Positions 23,361-32,558 of a DNA stretch of 64,000 nucleotides are shown here, piece after piece. The DNA lies in assembly GCA_022836615.1 (NCBI GenBank), contig MU405215.1, positions 248,001 to 312,000 on the forward strand, read 5' to 3'. This stretch comes from Annulohypoxylon bovei var. microspora (taxonomy: Eukaryota > Ascomycota > Sordariomycetes > Xylariales > Hypoxylaceae). The stretch's first letter is position 1, and each line of letters begins with the position of its first letter. The notes beneath the pieces were generated by a model. That model was not told the DNA's origin, made no database searches, and was given only the letters and a program-made list of their open reading frames with translations. Made by a program: the position numbers and the translations under genes.

Positions 23361-23625
23361 TACACTGCTCGCAGCGCCACAGGGTTTTCAAACCGATAAT
23401 AACACCGACAGCATCTCGGAGAGGTTCATATTGGGGCACGATATTATTGGCAAGAATACAGTGTCGAGGTTACAAGTGAAGGTGACTTAAATAAACATCT
23501 TAAGCACTGTGGTGGGAACCTCTCTATTGGTATCCTTAGTGGTCAGTGAACATGTCATTGGCACGGCTGTGAGACAACCTGTTCACTGGCCCAATTAGTC
23601 GCCCGACACCTGTATCGGAGAGTCG
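23361..23625 (+). pseudogene. Decayed C2H2 zinc-finger gene, relic of the neighbouring family
   Basis: One frame, read without indels, aligns with the two downstream zinc-finger proteins. HRQHLGEVHIGARYYWQEY matches YRQHLGEAHIGTRCFWSNC of the gene at 24476. Then GDLNKHLK matches SELTKHLK, and CHWHGCETTCSLAQLVARHL matches CNWPGCGKLCTMSESVARHL. Two TAA codons (23397-23402) and one TGA (23547-23549) interrupt it. Both cysteines of the second finger have become tyrosine (TGY to TAY). The changes are of the G-to-A and C-to-T type expected from repeat-induced point mutation. No start codon or upstream exon is recognisable. Confidence 0.8.
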
Positions 23626-24249
23626 TCTTAAGGGACTAACCTAGGCAGTAGAAGGCTACTAAGGGGGACTATGGCCAATTAAATGTGGAAGCAGTGGATA
23701 GCCTTGGCCTATTGATCACAGATTCCGATGACGTTGTAGTTGGGAAGAGTTGATACTGCATAAGGCAACCCGTTGTTTTTGATGTCGGATTCGGCGGAGA
23801 CATCTGTGATAGTCTTGAATGCTTTCGACTACCTGGGTGTATCATGATGCCTTTTACGTTTATACACAATACACGATAACTCTCAGCCATGTTCCTAGCG
23901 GATATTTCATCCATGAACAGGTTACAACTAAAGTTATGATTACGGTTAGGTTTATAAGGCCCTGATTGGGAAAAGGGGAGCAAAAATAATCCTCACGATT
24001 CATCAAGTATGCATATTGCATCAAATTATCAAGTGGCGGCGCTGAGTGTCAGTATGTTGATAGAATGACTGGCATATAAATACACAGAACCTTTAGGTAC
24101 CTAGCTAGGTACCCAGGTGGGCAAAGGTTGGTTCACAGTAGACTACCAAATCGCCAGCTGTCAACACGGTTTAGTGTGGTGACTACCTGTTGCCCGCCTT
24201 CGTTCTGCCAGATTAAACGTCGTCCCCGACCGCCCTCCTGTCCTTCGTC

Positions 24250-24257
24250 TATATATA
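24250..24257 (+). promoter_or_regulatory. TATA element of zinc-finger gene A
   Basis: TATATATA lies ~225 bases before the start codon at 24476, followed by a CA-rich leader. Zinc-finger gene B has a similar TATATATAC at about 25976, ~235 bases before its homologous exon. This supports a shared promoter layout inherited by duplication. Confidence 0.4.
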
Positions 24258-24475
24258 CTCAGAAACCAAACCGAAATGTGAATCTAAAATTTTCACCTCG
24301 ACAACAACTTTCACACTCTTCCTCACTTTTCCAAACGTGTCCTTACATCTATACTCTATCCACCTGCCACGGTATGCATTGTTCACATTTTATTTATCGT
24401 GTCTCTACACATTTCTTAAATACGTATCATTAATTACATTCCGCTAATACATTGTCGTAGATATTATCTGTCACC

Positions 24476-25386
24476 ATGTCGTCCCCGTCCACTCCTAGGG
24501 TTAATCCTTTGATTACCCTGATGTGCAAGCAAGAAGGAATAGATGTACCAGGAGCAGATGCATACACTACTCGATCGCCGACACCTTTAACATCTCAGGA
24601 GACGGACTGGGTGCGGAAGCTCATCCACGAGCGTAAAAATCAAGGTACGTGAATGTCCTCACTACTAGACAACTACATTTAATCCTATAACGAGAATATT
24701 TTAATTTGCCTCCCTTTCTTGGCTTTGTAGTTCTGCACATGTCTCAAACTATAAAGAGCATCATTCTAACAAACTCCATAGGAACCCTCCCGTACAATGA
24801 GAACATCACGAGCCACGCCGCGCCCGAACAGGGACCTACCTTTCCATCACCTGTTGCCCTTCCGCTGCGCCCCCTCCCTCAACAAGCTGCTTGGCCGCGT
24901 CTATCTACTCGCTTGTCGCCCTCCACTCGTTCGTCGTCTGCTATTCGTTCATTGCCTGCTACCCCTTCGTCGCCCGCTACCTTTTTGTCGTCCGTTCCTC
25001 TTTTGTCGCCTGTTCCTCTACCACAACAAGCTGCCTGGCCACCTCAAGCTCCTCTTCCGCAGCCAGCACCGCTCGCCCAGCCAGCTGCTAACGGCCTTAC
25101 CTGCACTGAGTGTGGTAAATTATTTAAGAGCGGACCGACCTATCGCCAGCACCTTGGCGAAGCACACATAGGAACCAGGTGCTTTTGGTCAAATTGTTCA
25201 GCTGTTGTGGGTTCTGAGAGTGAGCTCACTAAGCACTTGAAGGCGCACAACGATGCTGCCTCCCAGGGCCACCCTGCGATCAACTTAACATGCAATTGGC
25301 CTGGCTGTGGGAAGCTTTGCACGATGTCGGAGTCTGTGGCTCGCCATTTACGAAGGCACACGGTTAAAGCTAAGAATGCTCAGTGA
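24476..25386 (+). CDS. C2H2 zinc-finger protein A (three fingers)
   Basis: Exons 24476-24644 and 24731-25386 give 274 aa. The 86-bp intron joins HERKNQ to VLHMSQT. The N-terminus holds a short conserved segment (NPLITLMCKQ ... TPLTSQETDWVRKLI). The middle (~residues 85-170) is low-complexity Pro/Ser/Ala/Gln with an APLPQPAP-like pattern. The C-terminus carries three C2H2 fingers: CTECGKLF...H-x4-H, CFWSNC...H-x3-H and CNWPGCGKLC...H-x3-H. It is probably a DNA-binding protein. It is a tandem paralogue of the relic at 23361 and of the gene ending at 26856, all in the same orientation. I do not know a named orthologue. Confidence 0.85.
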
Positions 25387-26210
25387 TCTAGGAAGTTCTT
25401 CGATATCCTACACTAGTATCGATGGGATCTCTGGGTTGGTTTAAGGATGTTTAAGACTGGTATTCTCGTATGACTTTCTATTGATGAAGCACACATAGCT
25501 AGTTGAAAAGGCCTAGACTGATTGTGTGCTCCTGTGTGTTGAGAAGGACAATGAGGTTATCGTGGTGGTTTGTATGTAGCAAACCTTCGCTTGGCCTGGT
25601 AGTTTACCAGCACGACTTTTATGAATGCAATCATTCATTGCCCAGGGAAATTCATAACAATTCCTACAACCTGAATGTTCTCAATATCCTAATAATGATT
25701 CTATAAAGAAATTGTGATATTGAATGTATCAACCCGTCTCCTGATTTTCTAAGATAACACAAGTCGTCACCCACCTTATAACTTTGTAAAGTTGTTTTGC
25801 ACTTATCATGAACCACTATGACCACGATAAATCATCACTTGACGTAATTACTACCTAGATACATAGGTAGCCAATATTATACTGCACGAGCCACCTCACT
25901 ATAGTTAATCGAGCCTTCCGTATGTGCTGTAATAAATTGAGAGGTGGGTGACGACTCACGCCGGCTTCAACACCTATATATACCTACCTGCCTAATAACA
26001 AAAACAAGATCTGAACCAAAAGATTTCATAAACAACGAATTTTCCTTGAACAATTTCACAAATCCAACCATACCTTTTACTACGCCGATTATCATTTGTA
26101 CCACCAGTAGGTATTGTCCACTTCTTCCATATCGTATCTCGAACTATCATGACGCGTTATTAACTACCCGGGTACACTATTCTAACATAAATTTAGAGTT
26201 GTTCATAGAG
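25387..26210. other. Intergenic region between zinc-finger paralogues
   Basis: AT-rich, with a TATATATAC stretch near 25976 that resembles the promoter of zinc-finger gene A. The frame 25944-26210 is open but has no ATG and no recognisable content. Nothing else was seen. Confidence 0.4.
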
Positions 26211-26856
26211 AACACGAGTCTTGAATCAAGCCCCAACTTCGGCCATGTAGTTTCCCTTGAATGCGCACTACGTCTGTTCCAAGATCCCGATGATGACGAA
26301 AACATCACGCCTCTTATCCCCCCTGAGCAAATCCAGTGGGTATTACAGATTAGTCTATGACATTACTATGGCCATCCCCATACTACAGGCATGTGGATAT
26401 TGAAGAAAGACACTAAGCAGTATTTAATGGCTAATAAACTTCATAGCTCCTCATATATACAACCTGGCCCAGATGAACCCAAATGTTGTTCAGCCCACTA
26501 TCACCTCCCAAGAGACCGCCGAGACTGCAGAGACAACAGAGACCAGAAACAAGCAGGGTTTCCACTGCGCAGAGTGCAATAAGATTTTGAAGACTAAGAT
26601 CACATTTCGCCAACATAGTCAGGACGTTCATATAGGCACCAGGTGCTTTTGGCCCGGATGTTCAGCTACCACCACCAAAGAAAGTGAATTAAACAAGCAT
26701 TTAAAAGAGCATAATGAGCTGGCGTCTGGAGGATATCCCGGGAGCAGGTTTACCTGTAACTGGCCTGGCTGTGGGAAGCTTTGTACGATGTCGGAGTCTG
26801 TCTATCGACACCTCCGAAAACACACCATTGAAGCGAAGAAGGCTTTGCAAGCCTAA
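26211..26856 (+). CDS. C2H2 zinc-finger protein B, paralogue of A; start unresolved
   Basis: The coding core is 26447-26856, ending EAKKALQA. It has three C2H2 fingers (CAECNKILK..., CFWPGCSATT..., CNWPGCGKLC...) that match protein A closely but lack A's proline-rich linker. An upstream segment 26211-26352 (SPNFGHVVSLECALRL ... TPLIPPEQIQWVLQI) aligns with exon 1 of gene A. A 94-bp intron with donor GTCTAT and acceptor CATAG (26353-26446) would join them in frame. No ATG precedes that exon in frame. The nearest alternatives are an ACG at 26213, or starting at ATG 26473, which keeps all three fingers. Treat the fingers as certain and the N-terminus as open. Confidence 0.7.
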
Positions 26857-26973
26857 TTGAGAAACCTGTTTAGCTTAGCTCGGACGTCTTACGCACATGT
26901 AACTGATGATTCTCAATACATAATCACATTCGAGGCACTCTCACATTAAGTATTCATTGTTGTTGTGATCTTC

Positions 26974-27978
26974 CTACGTAGCCACCTTAATTATTAACTT
27001 TCCCCTTGTCCTCCCTGTATTCAACTTGTCAAAGGCTTCCTTAACTTGGTCGAACTCAAATATCCAGTCAATGATAATCTTGTCTTGAGGCAGACTTAAG
27101 ACCTCTTCCAAGAAAGGATATCTGAACTCGATGTTGGTACAAGTATACGAACTGCCAAGCCCTGTCTTCCCACCGAGCGCACGCAAGGCCATCTGGGGGT
27201 TCCAGAGATAGACATGCCTGCCGCCCGGAGATAACCGGTCTGTCTTGTCGCCAACAACAGTCACGTATCTTTTGGCAATCCCTAAACACTCTTTCCCTCC
27301 GACGAAATCGATGATTGCATTGGGGGCAAAGGCCTTGACATAATTGGAAACACTAGTGGATTGGTAGTCTATGATGTCGTCAGCCCCCATGCTACGGACA
27401 AGGTCAGCATTTCGACCGGAGCATGAGGCGACCACTGTCCAACCGCGTTGCTTGGCGATATAGATGGCGTACATTCCACAGCTGGAGCTTCCTCCTAAGA
27501 TAGCAACTCTTTCATTCTTTACATGCGACTCGACTTGTTCGATGGTGGTTCGCGCCGTAAGCCAAACGAGTGGAAGGGCAGCAGCCTGTTCCCACGTCCA
27601 ATCCGTTGGTTTATCGACCACGACGGATTTCCTGGTGTCTATTATGATATTCTCCTGTAGAGTGCCTCCTGAAACGAAAGGGATAATGCCAAAGACCTCA
27701 TCTCCAGCCCTGAAGCCAGAATCTGCCCCTGCCTCCTCTACTACCCCTGAAAAGTCCTCGCCGACCCCCTTGTGCGACGGAGTAATGAAGTTCGGAAGGC
27801 GTGGAAATATAGGATAGGACATCAACTGAACGTCGACGGGGTTGATGGACGCGGCCTTTATTCTGACAGTGATCTCTGTTGGTTTGACTGGTCCTAGATC
27901 ATACGGGATTGTTGATAATCGAAGTGCTTTGGGGTATCTACCATGAGTGAAAGTCCAAGCCTTCATCTCTCTACTCAT
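26974..27978 (-). CDS. MDR-superfamily zinc-independent oxidoreductase (quinone reductase-like)
   Basis: A single exon of 334 aa starting at MSREMKAW (27976-27978); an earlier in-frame ATG would add 26 unaligned residues. IKAASINPVDVQL is the GroES-like segment of the MDR family and GEDFSGVVEEAG the next conserved strand. WLTARTTIEQVE, AILGGSSSCGMYAIYIAK and WTVVASCSGRNADLVRSMGAD form the Rossmann fold that binds NADPH; the glycine-rich loop is GGSSSCG. GADDIIDYQS is the classic follow-on. The cysteine ligands of the structural zinc site are absent. It is close to the fungal RTN4IP1/quinone-reductase group. It presumably reduces a carbonyl or alkene, substrate unknown. Confidence 0.9.
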   Translation of the reverse strand: MSREMKAWTFTHGRYPKALRLSTIPYDLGPVKPTEITVRIKAASINPVDVQLMSYPIFPRLPNFITPSHKGVGEDFSGVVEEAGADSGFRAGDEVFGIIPFVSGGTLQENIIIDTRKSVVVDKPTDWTWEQAAALPLVWLTARTTIEQVESHVKNERVAILGGSSSCGMYAIYIAKQRGWTVVASCSGRNADLVRSMGADDIIDYQSTSVSNYVKAFAPNAIIDFVGGKECLGIAKRYVTVVGDKTDRLSPGGRHVYLWNPQMALRALGGKTGLGSSYTCTNIEFRYPFLEEVLSLPQDKIIIDWIFEFDQVKEAFDKLNTGRTRGKLIIKVAT

Positions 27979-30895
27979 ATTGGTGATAGGTTCTAGATAA
28001 ATGATAGAGTCATTTAAATGTAAAAGGCGTATAATTGATTCGTGTTGAGACAACAATGTTTGAGTCTTAAGGAGGGAAACTTCCTGAATAAGGTGTGAAT
28101 TAGATGTATTTGATACAGATATCCCTCCTGTGGAATTACGTATTTATAATTCCGGAGATACTGGCCCGTCAGGAGAAACCGACCCTATTATGCATATTGG
28201 TATTGGATCGGGGAGGTAATGGACAATATGAAACTGTTCGTATATGTAATGTAGGCTTATATCGTACCCGTAGACCAATCAGTCTCGCCGGAACCGTATG
28301 ATTTCGGTACTCGGCCGCCAAGCCCGAGCTTCGCTTTCTCAATATGGAAAATATCAAACACTACCATTGCAAAGTAGTAGATTTCCGAGAAAGGAACATG
28401 AAATTGTTGACATTCAGTTAGAAAGATAATAAATGCTTTAATTGAATCATAATGGAGTCCGATTTTATCGATCGAACCGTCGCCTCCACTTCCCATCTCA
28501 GTTTGAACGCAACCACACACACCTTAACAAGCTTCACAGCTTTCTTCTACGACTTAAGCCTCTCATATATTCATTTTTAACCTTTACCGCCACTTATCAC
28601 CTATTTCCTTTCATATATTATCTAAGAAAAGTAATCCTAATCGGTACCATTGACCATCACCCCTTAATAAAATATGTCGGGTTAGGGTTAGGGTTACTTC
28701 ATACATTTTTATAGCCAAAAGCACCGAAAAGCCTGGGTAGGTAGGTACCTAATATTGGCTATCCTTAAGAAACTGAGATCGTGAAATCTTAAGTACAAGG
28801 CCGTTTCATCGTTACAACTGCTATCCCCAAAGTCACAGACAAGTTCCATTCAATAACGGATTCAATTAGTATGGCTATAGTTCTTTCCTGAGAAACTGCG
28901 CTTTCCAAGTCTTTTTCAGAAAGCCCTACATTATATATTGCATTGAGGCCGCATTATTTACCGGTATCTAAATGTTTGAAGTCGGTTGTGTGGTCTGCGA
29001 TGCCGTAACCAACGGTCCTAGTTAATAGGTCAATTCAAGCCTAAAATATTGTTAAGTTTAGCAAGTTAAATTTCGGTTTTTTCTTAACTTGAATGGGTTT
29101 AATTTCATGAAGGTATCGAGCCTCACTTATATACCCATAATTACTCGCATAGTAGTGTTTTGACCAGAAAAAGGTCTTGAACAACCCCCCAACCCCTCGA
29201 AATATACGGCATTGCCGAGCCTTATAGGACCCGGGTGGCCGGATATTTAATTACCTTTATCAATACTAACTTTTTTATATCTTAAAATTTATCGTACGTA
29301 AGTAACCACGGTTGAAAAATCGACGACGATGTTCACGATGCACAGGCCAGGAACAGGTGTTATGGACCCGCTCTTTCACGATTATTCAGCAAGCCAAGCT
29401 GGAAATATCGTCAAGTATTCAAGAATTGCTTCAAACTTGATTTGACTTAAATAAATTAAAATCAGCTTCAAATTTAACTTACTTAACTTGTTGAGGCCCT
29501 TGTGAGTAGATCTTGAAGACAAAAGAATGTTAAAAGAAAGTATTTTGCCATTTTAATCGACCCACCGCCTTAGATATTTACCTGGGTAGGTAGTGCAAAT
29601 TCCTGACCTTTTTCTCATATTTTAAACTTTACTTTCTAGTCCCTCGCCTTTTTCCCTTAACTGACAATGCCTCGCTCGAAAATGAGAATTTCTAAGGAAG
29701 ACCAGGACACCTTTATTCATCAATCCATTAAGTGGTTTCAAGAGAGTACCTTATAAGTATATTCATCAAACAAGCAAATACAGGCGTAGATTCAAGCCAC
29801 TACTTTTGAGTGAACATCCGGTGTTAGAAGTCAAGCAAGCGGCTTATGTCACTTAACATTACAATCCTTTTCCATAATGGTATAGCCATGGTTTGTTTCC
29901 TTAACTAGAAATTTACTATAGACTTTATTACATGAAATACAAATTGTTCCTAATGAGTTCACCTTACCTGGTAGTAGTTCCAGCCAATCAAAGTTGACTA
30001 TTTGTAGGTGCTAAACTATTATAGGTACTCAGTGGAATCTCTAATATATATATCAATACTAGGTAGGTAGTTAAGGAGATAAGATGGTCGTCGCGGGAAT
30101 TTCCAGTCTCCTTGAAGCCGTCCTCCCTTTCGATACCAAAATTTGAGTCCTACTGTTCCTGTCTAATCTAGCATAGAACTCCTTAACTCTTCGCCAATAA
30201 AATCACGGTCCTAAAACGTGTCAACTCCGGTTACTCCAATAAAAATGAGCTACGTGATGTAAACATACATCAGCAGATCTGGGGCGTATTAACGTGGACT
30301 GCTCTAAGTTGGAACAACAAACTCGAAACTAGGGGCCCATTCTAGGCTCAACGAACCGCCTTGATTCTTGAGACCAATTACTTCAGCTTTCTATTGGAGG
30401 CGATTCTTGTAGCTCTCTGGATCTGACGTGTAAGCATCTCGCTACCCTAATTATCGATATTCTCCAGGTCTTGATATACTTCACCGCCTTTTGATAGCCC
30501 CGGTCCAAGAAATGATGTATGTCTTTCCAACCGTCACCTCTAAATTTCAGTGTCCCCTCTTGTAGTTGAGCCTCTCTTTCGCGATCAGATTTCCGACTAG
30601 GGAATCACATACCTATTTGTGGGAAGCATATGTGCAGCAAAATCTCATCGAATTTAGAACCTAAGGTATTACTCACGTCAAATCAATCCATGGTCACCTT
30701 CCTTCTTGTATCTATTGGTATACAGTCTCCGTTAAAATTCGAGAGCTCTATGAGTTCACAGCAAAGCTGTTCATAAAGACGGATCGCAGTATCTACTGTG
30801 ATATTGAAGTTATCACCGTAATGGCGACAAGGTATGACTTTCCTAAATAGACTACAGTCATAATCGAGTTGAGAGATCCTAAGTTAGATTTGAAT
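27979..30895. other. AT-rich intergenic region
   Basis: About 2.9 kb with no supportable gene. It contains a short telomere-type repeat at 28680-28696 and several TAGGTAGGTACCT-like simple stretches (28737-28751, 29583-29593, 30059-30071) of a kind scattered through this window. Short frames at 28104-28714 show no recognisable motif. Confidence 0.5.
28680..28696. repeat. Interstitial telomere-type repeat, short
   Basis: GGTTAGGGTTAGGGTTA, just under three copies of TTAGGG, the usual filamentous-fungal telomere unit, embedded in unrelated AT-rich sequence. Confidence 0.75.
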
Positions 30896-32558
30896 ATGAT
30901 GGATAGTGATGACGGCCCAACCCGAGACAATATCGTCACCGAGGGTAAAGGCCCGGAATGTGCGCGGTTCCTTTTTTACCATACCGACAACATAAACACT
31001 TATCAAGATGAGAGTGAGTTGGATATGAAAGCTCGCATCGATCGGTGCGAGAAGCAAATAAAGTTCTTCTTATCATATGAAGGCACCAAGGACTACACAA
31101 ATGAAAAGGGCGACACTCTACTTCATAGGATTAATCATGGTACGCCTCTATCAACCATCAAACTCTTAGTTGAATCAGGAGTTCCGAAAGACACCCAAAA
31201 TACCAGCGGATATACGCCCCTGGCCAGGGCCATTTACCTGAAAAACGTCGCCGCGGCAAAGTACCTTATCAGTTTGAATGTAAATGTCAACCTCCACACT
31301 CACCATATCAGCAGCCTTCCACACATGGCCTGCCGTGACGGCTCTCTTGAGATCCTGAAGCTGCTGGTTGAAGCTAAAGCTGATCTTTCCGCCACGAATC
31401 ACAAATTTGGGGAATCTCTGCTCTATACCGCTCTTGGTGAATTCAATACACCCCCGTGCGTCGATTTAGTAGAGTATCTTGTGGATGAGCTTGGATTTGA
31501 TGTCAATGCCAGAGGTGGTCGTTCTAGATACCCTATCATTCGCGCGGCATCAAAGTGTAGGAACGCAAACTCTATCGAGATACAGACATTGAAGTTTCTC
31601 ATCAGCCGCAAAGCCGACCTTAATATAGCAGACGACCAGGGCCGCCGAGCCGTTCATATAGCCGCGATATCGTATTGGAGCGACTGTCTCGAGGCACTCG
31701 TTGAGGCTGGTGCGGATATTAACGCCGAAGATCAGTATGGACGCAGGCCGATTCATTTCGCTGCAGGGCACTCTCCAAGATGTATAGAGTATCTTCTCAA
31801 GCAAAGGGTTGACGCAGATGTGCAAGATCACGACGGTTGGACGCCGCTGATGTGGGCGGCACGTTCGGGTGATATGTGGGTCATGACGAGGTTGGTGAAG
31901 AACGGGGCTGATCTATGGACTCGCGGGCGTAGCTACGACAGTGAGTGGTCAGCGCTAAAGCTAGCGAGATTCTGGAATGAATTTCGGTACAATGACGAGT
32001 CTGAGGTAACGGAGCTACTCACGCCGGAAATCCTCTCGCGGGAGATTGATGATGGTAGGACGGAAGAATGGGACGAGGACTTCCACAAGGTCCTCCCCTC
32101 ACACCGCAAGCTGAGCGAATGCGAAAGTTGCCTCATGGTATGTATCGGATCAGATTATCACGTACGAGAGTTAATATGCTAACAAGATATACTTTACCCT
32201 GTAGGTTATCATTGGATTTGAATGGAGGTGTATTGAGTGCCATGACGAAGGCATTTGCCTCTGCTTCAAATGCTATAGTCACCGATCTACCTTGCACAAT
32301 CCGGAACACAATTTTGAAAAAATTGGCCCACCTACCGCCGAGTGGTTGACATCACCTGAAGAGAATTCCATTAGCGATCACGAATTTTCGGAAGACGAAA
32401 GCATTCGATCAGTTGAAGAGGCTCCAGAAATCGATGAGGAATCGATTGTGGAAGTGGAAGATTACGATGATTGCGATGTGTCTGTATTTGACAATGAGAG
32501 TATCAATGATGATACCGAATGGATGATGCTCTATCATGAACGGACTATTAAAATATGA
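30896..32558 (+). CDS. Ankyrin-repeat protein with C-terminal ZZ-type zinc finger
   Basis: Exons 30896-32137 and 32205-32558 (67-bp intron, phase 0) give 531 aa. From about residue 75 to 365 run some eight ankyrin repeats, recognisable by GDTLLHRI, GYTPLARAIYLKN, GRRAVHIAA, GRRPIHFAAGHS and GWTPLMWAARSGD, with LLVESG or LVEAGAD helices between. The splice joins CESCLM to VIIGFEWRCIECHDEGICLC. Followed by FKCYSHRSTLHNPEHNF, this completes a ZZ zinc finger (CxxC ... CxxC ... CxxC, HxxxH). The tail is strongly acidic. Ankyrin plus ZZ arrays occur in fungal scaffold and NLR-like proteins; no NTPase domain is seen upstream. The double ATG at 30896/30899 was taken as start; a further 5' exon is not excluded. 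Confidence 0.85.
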
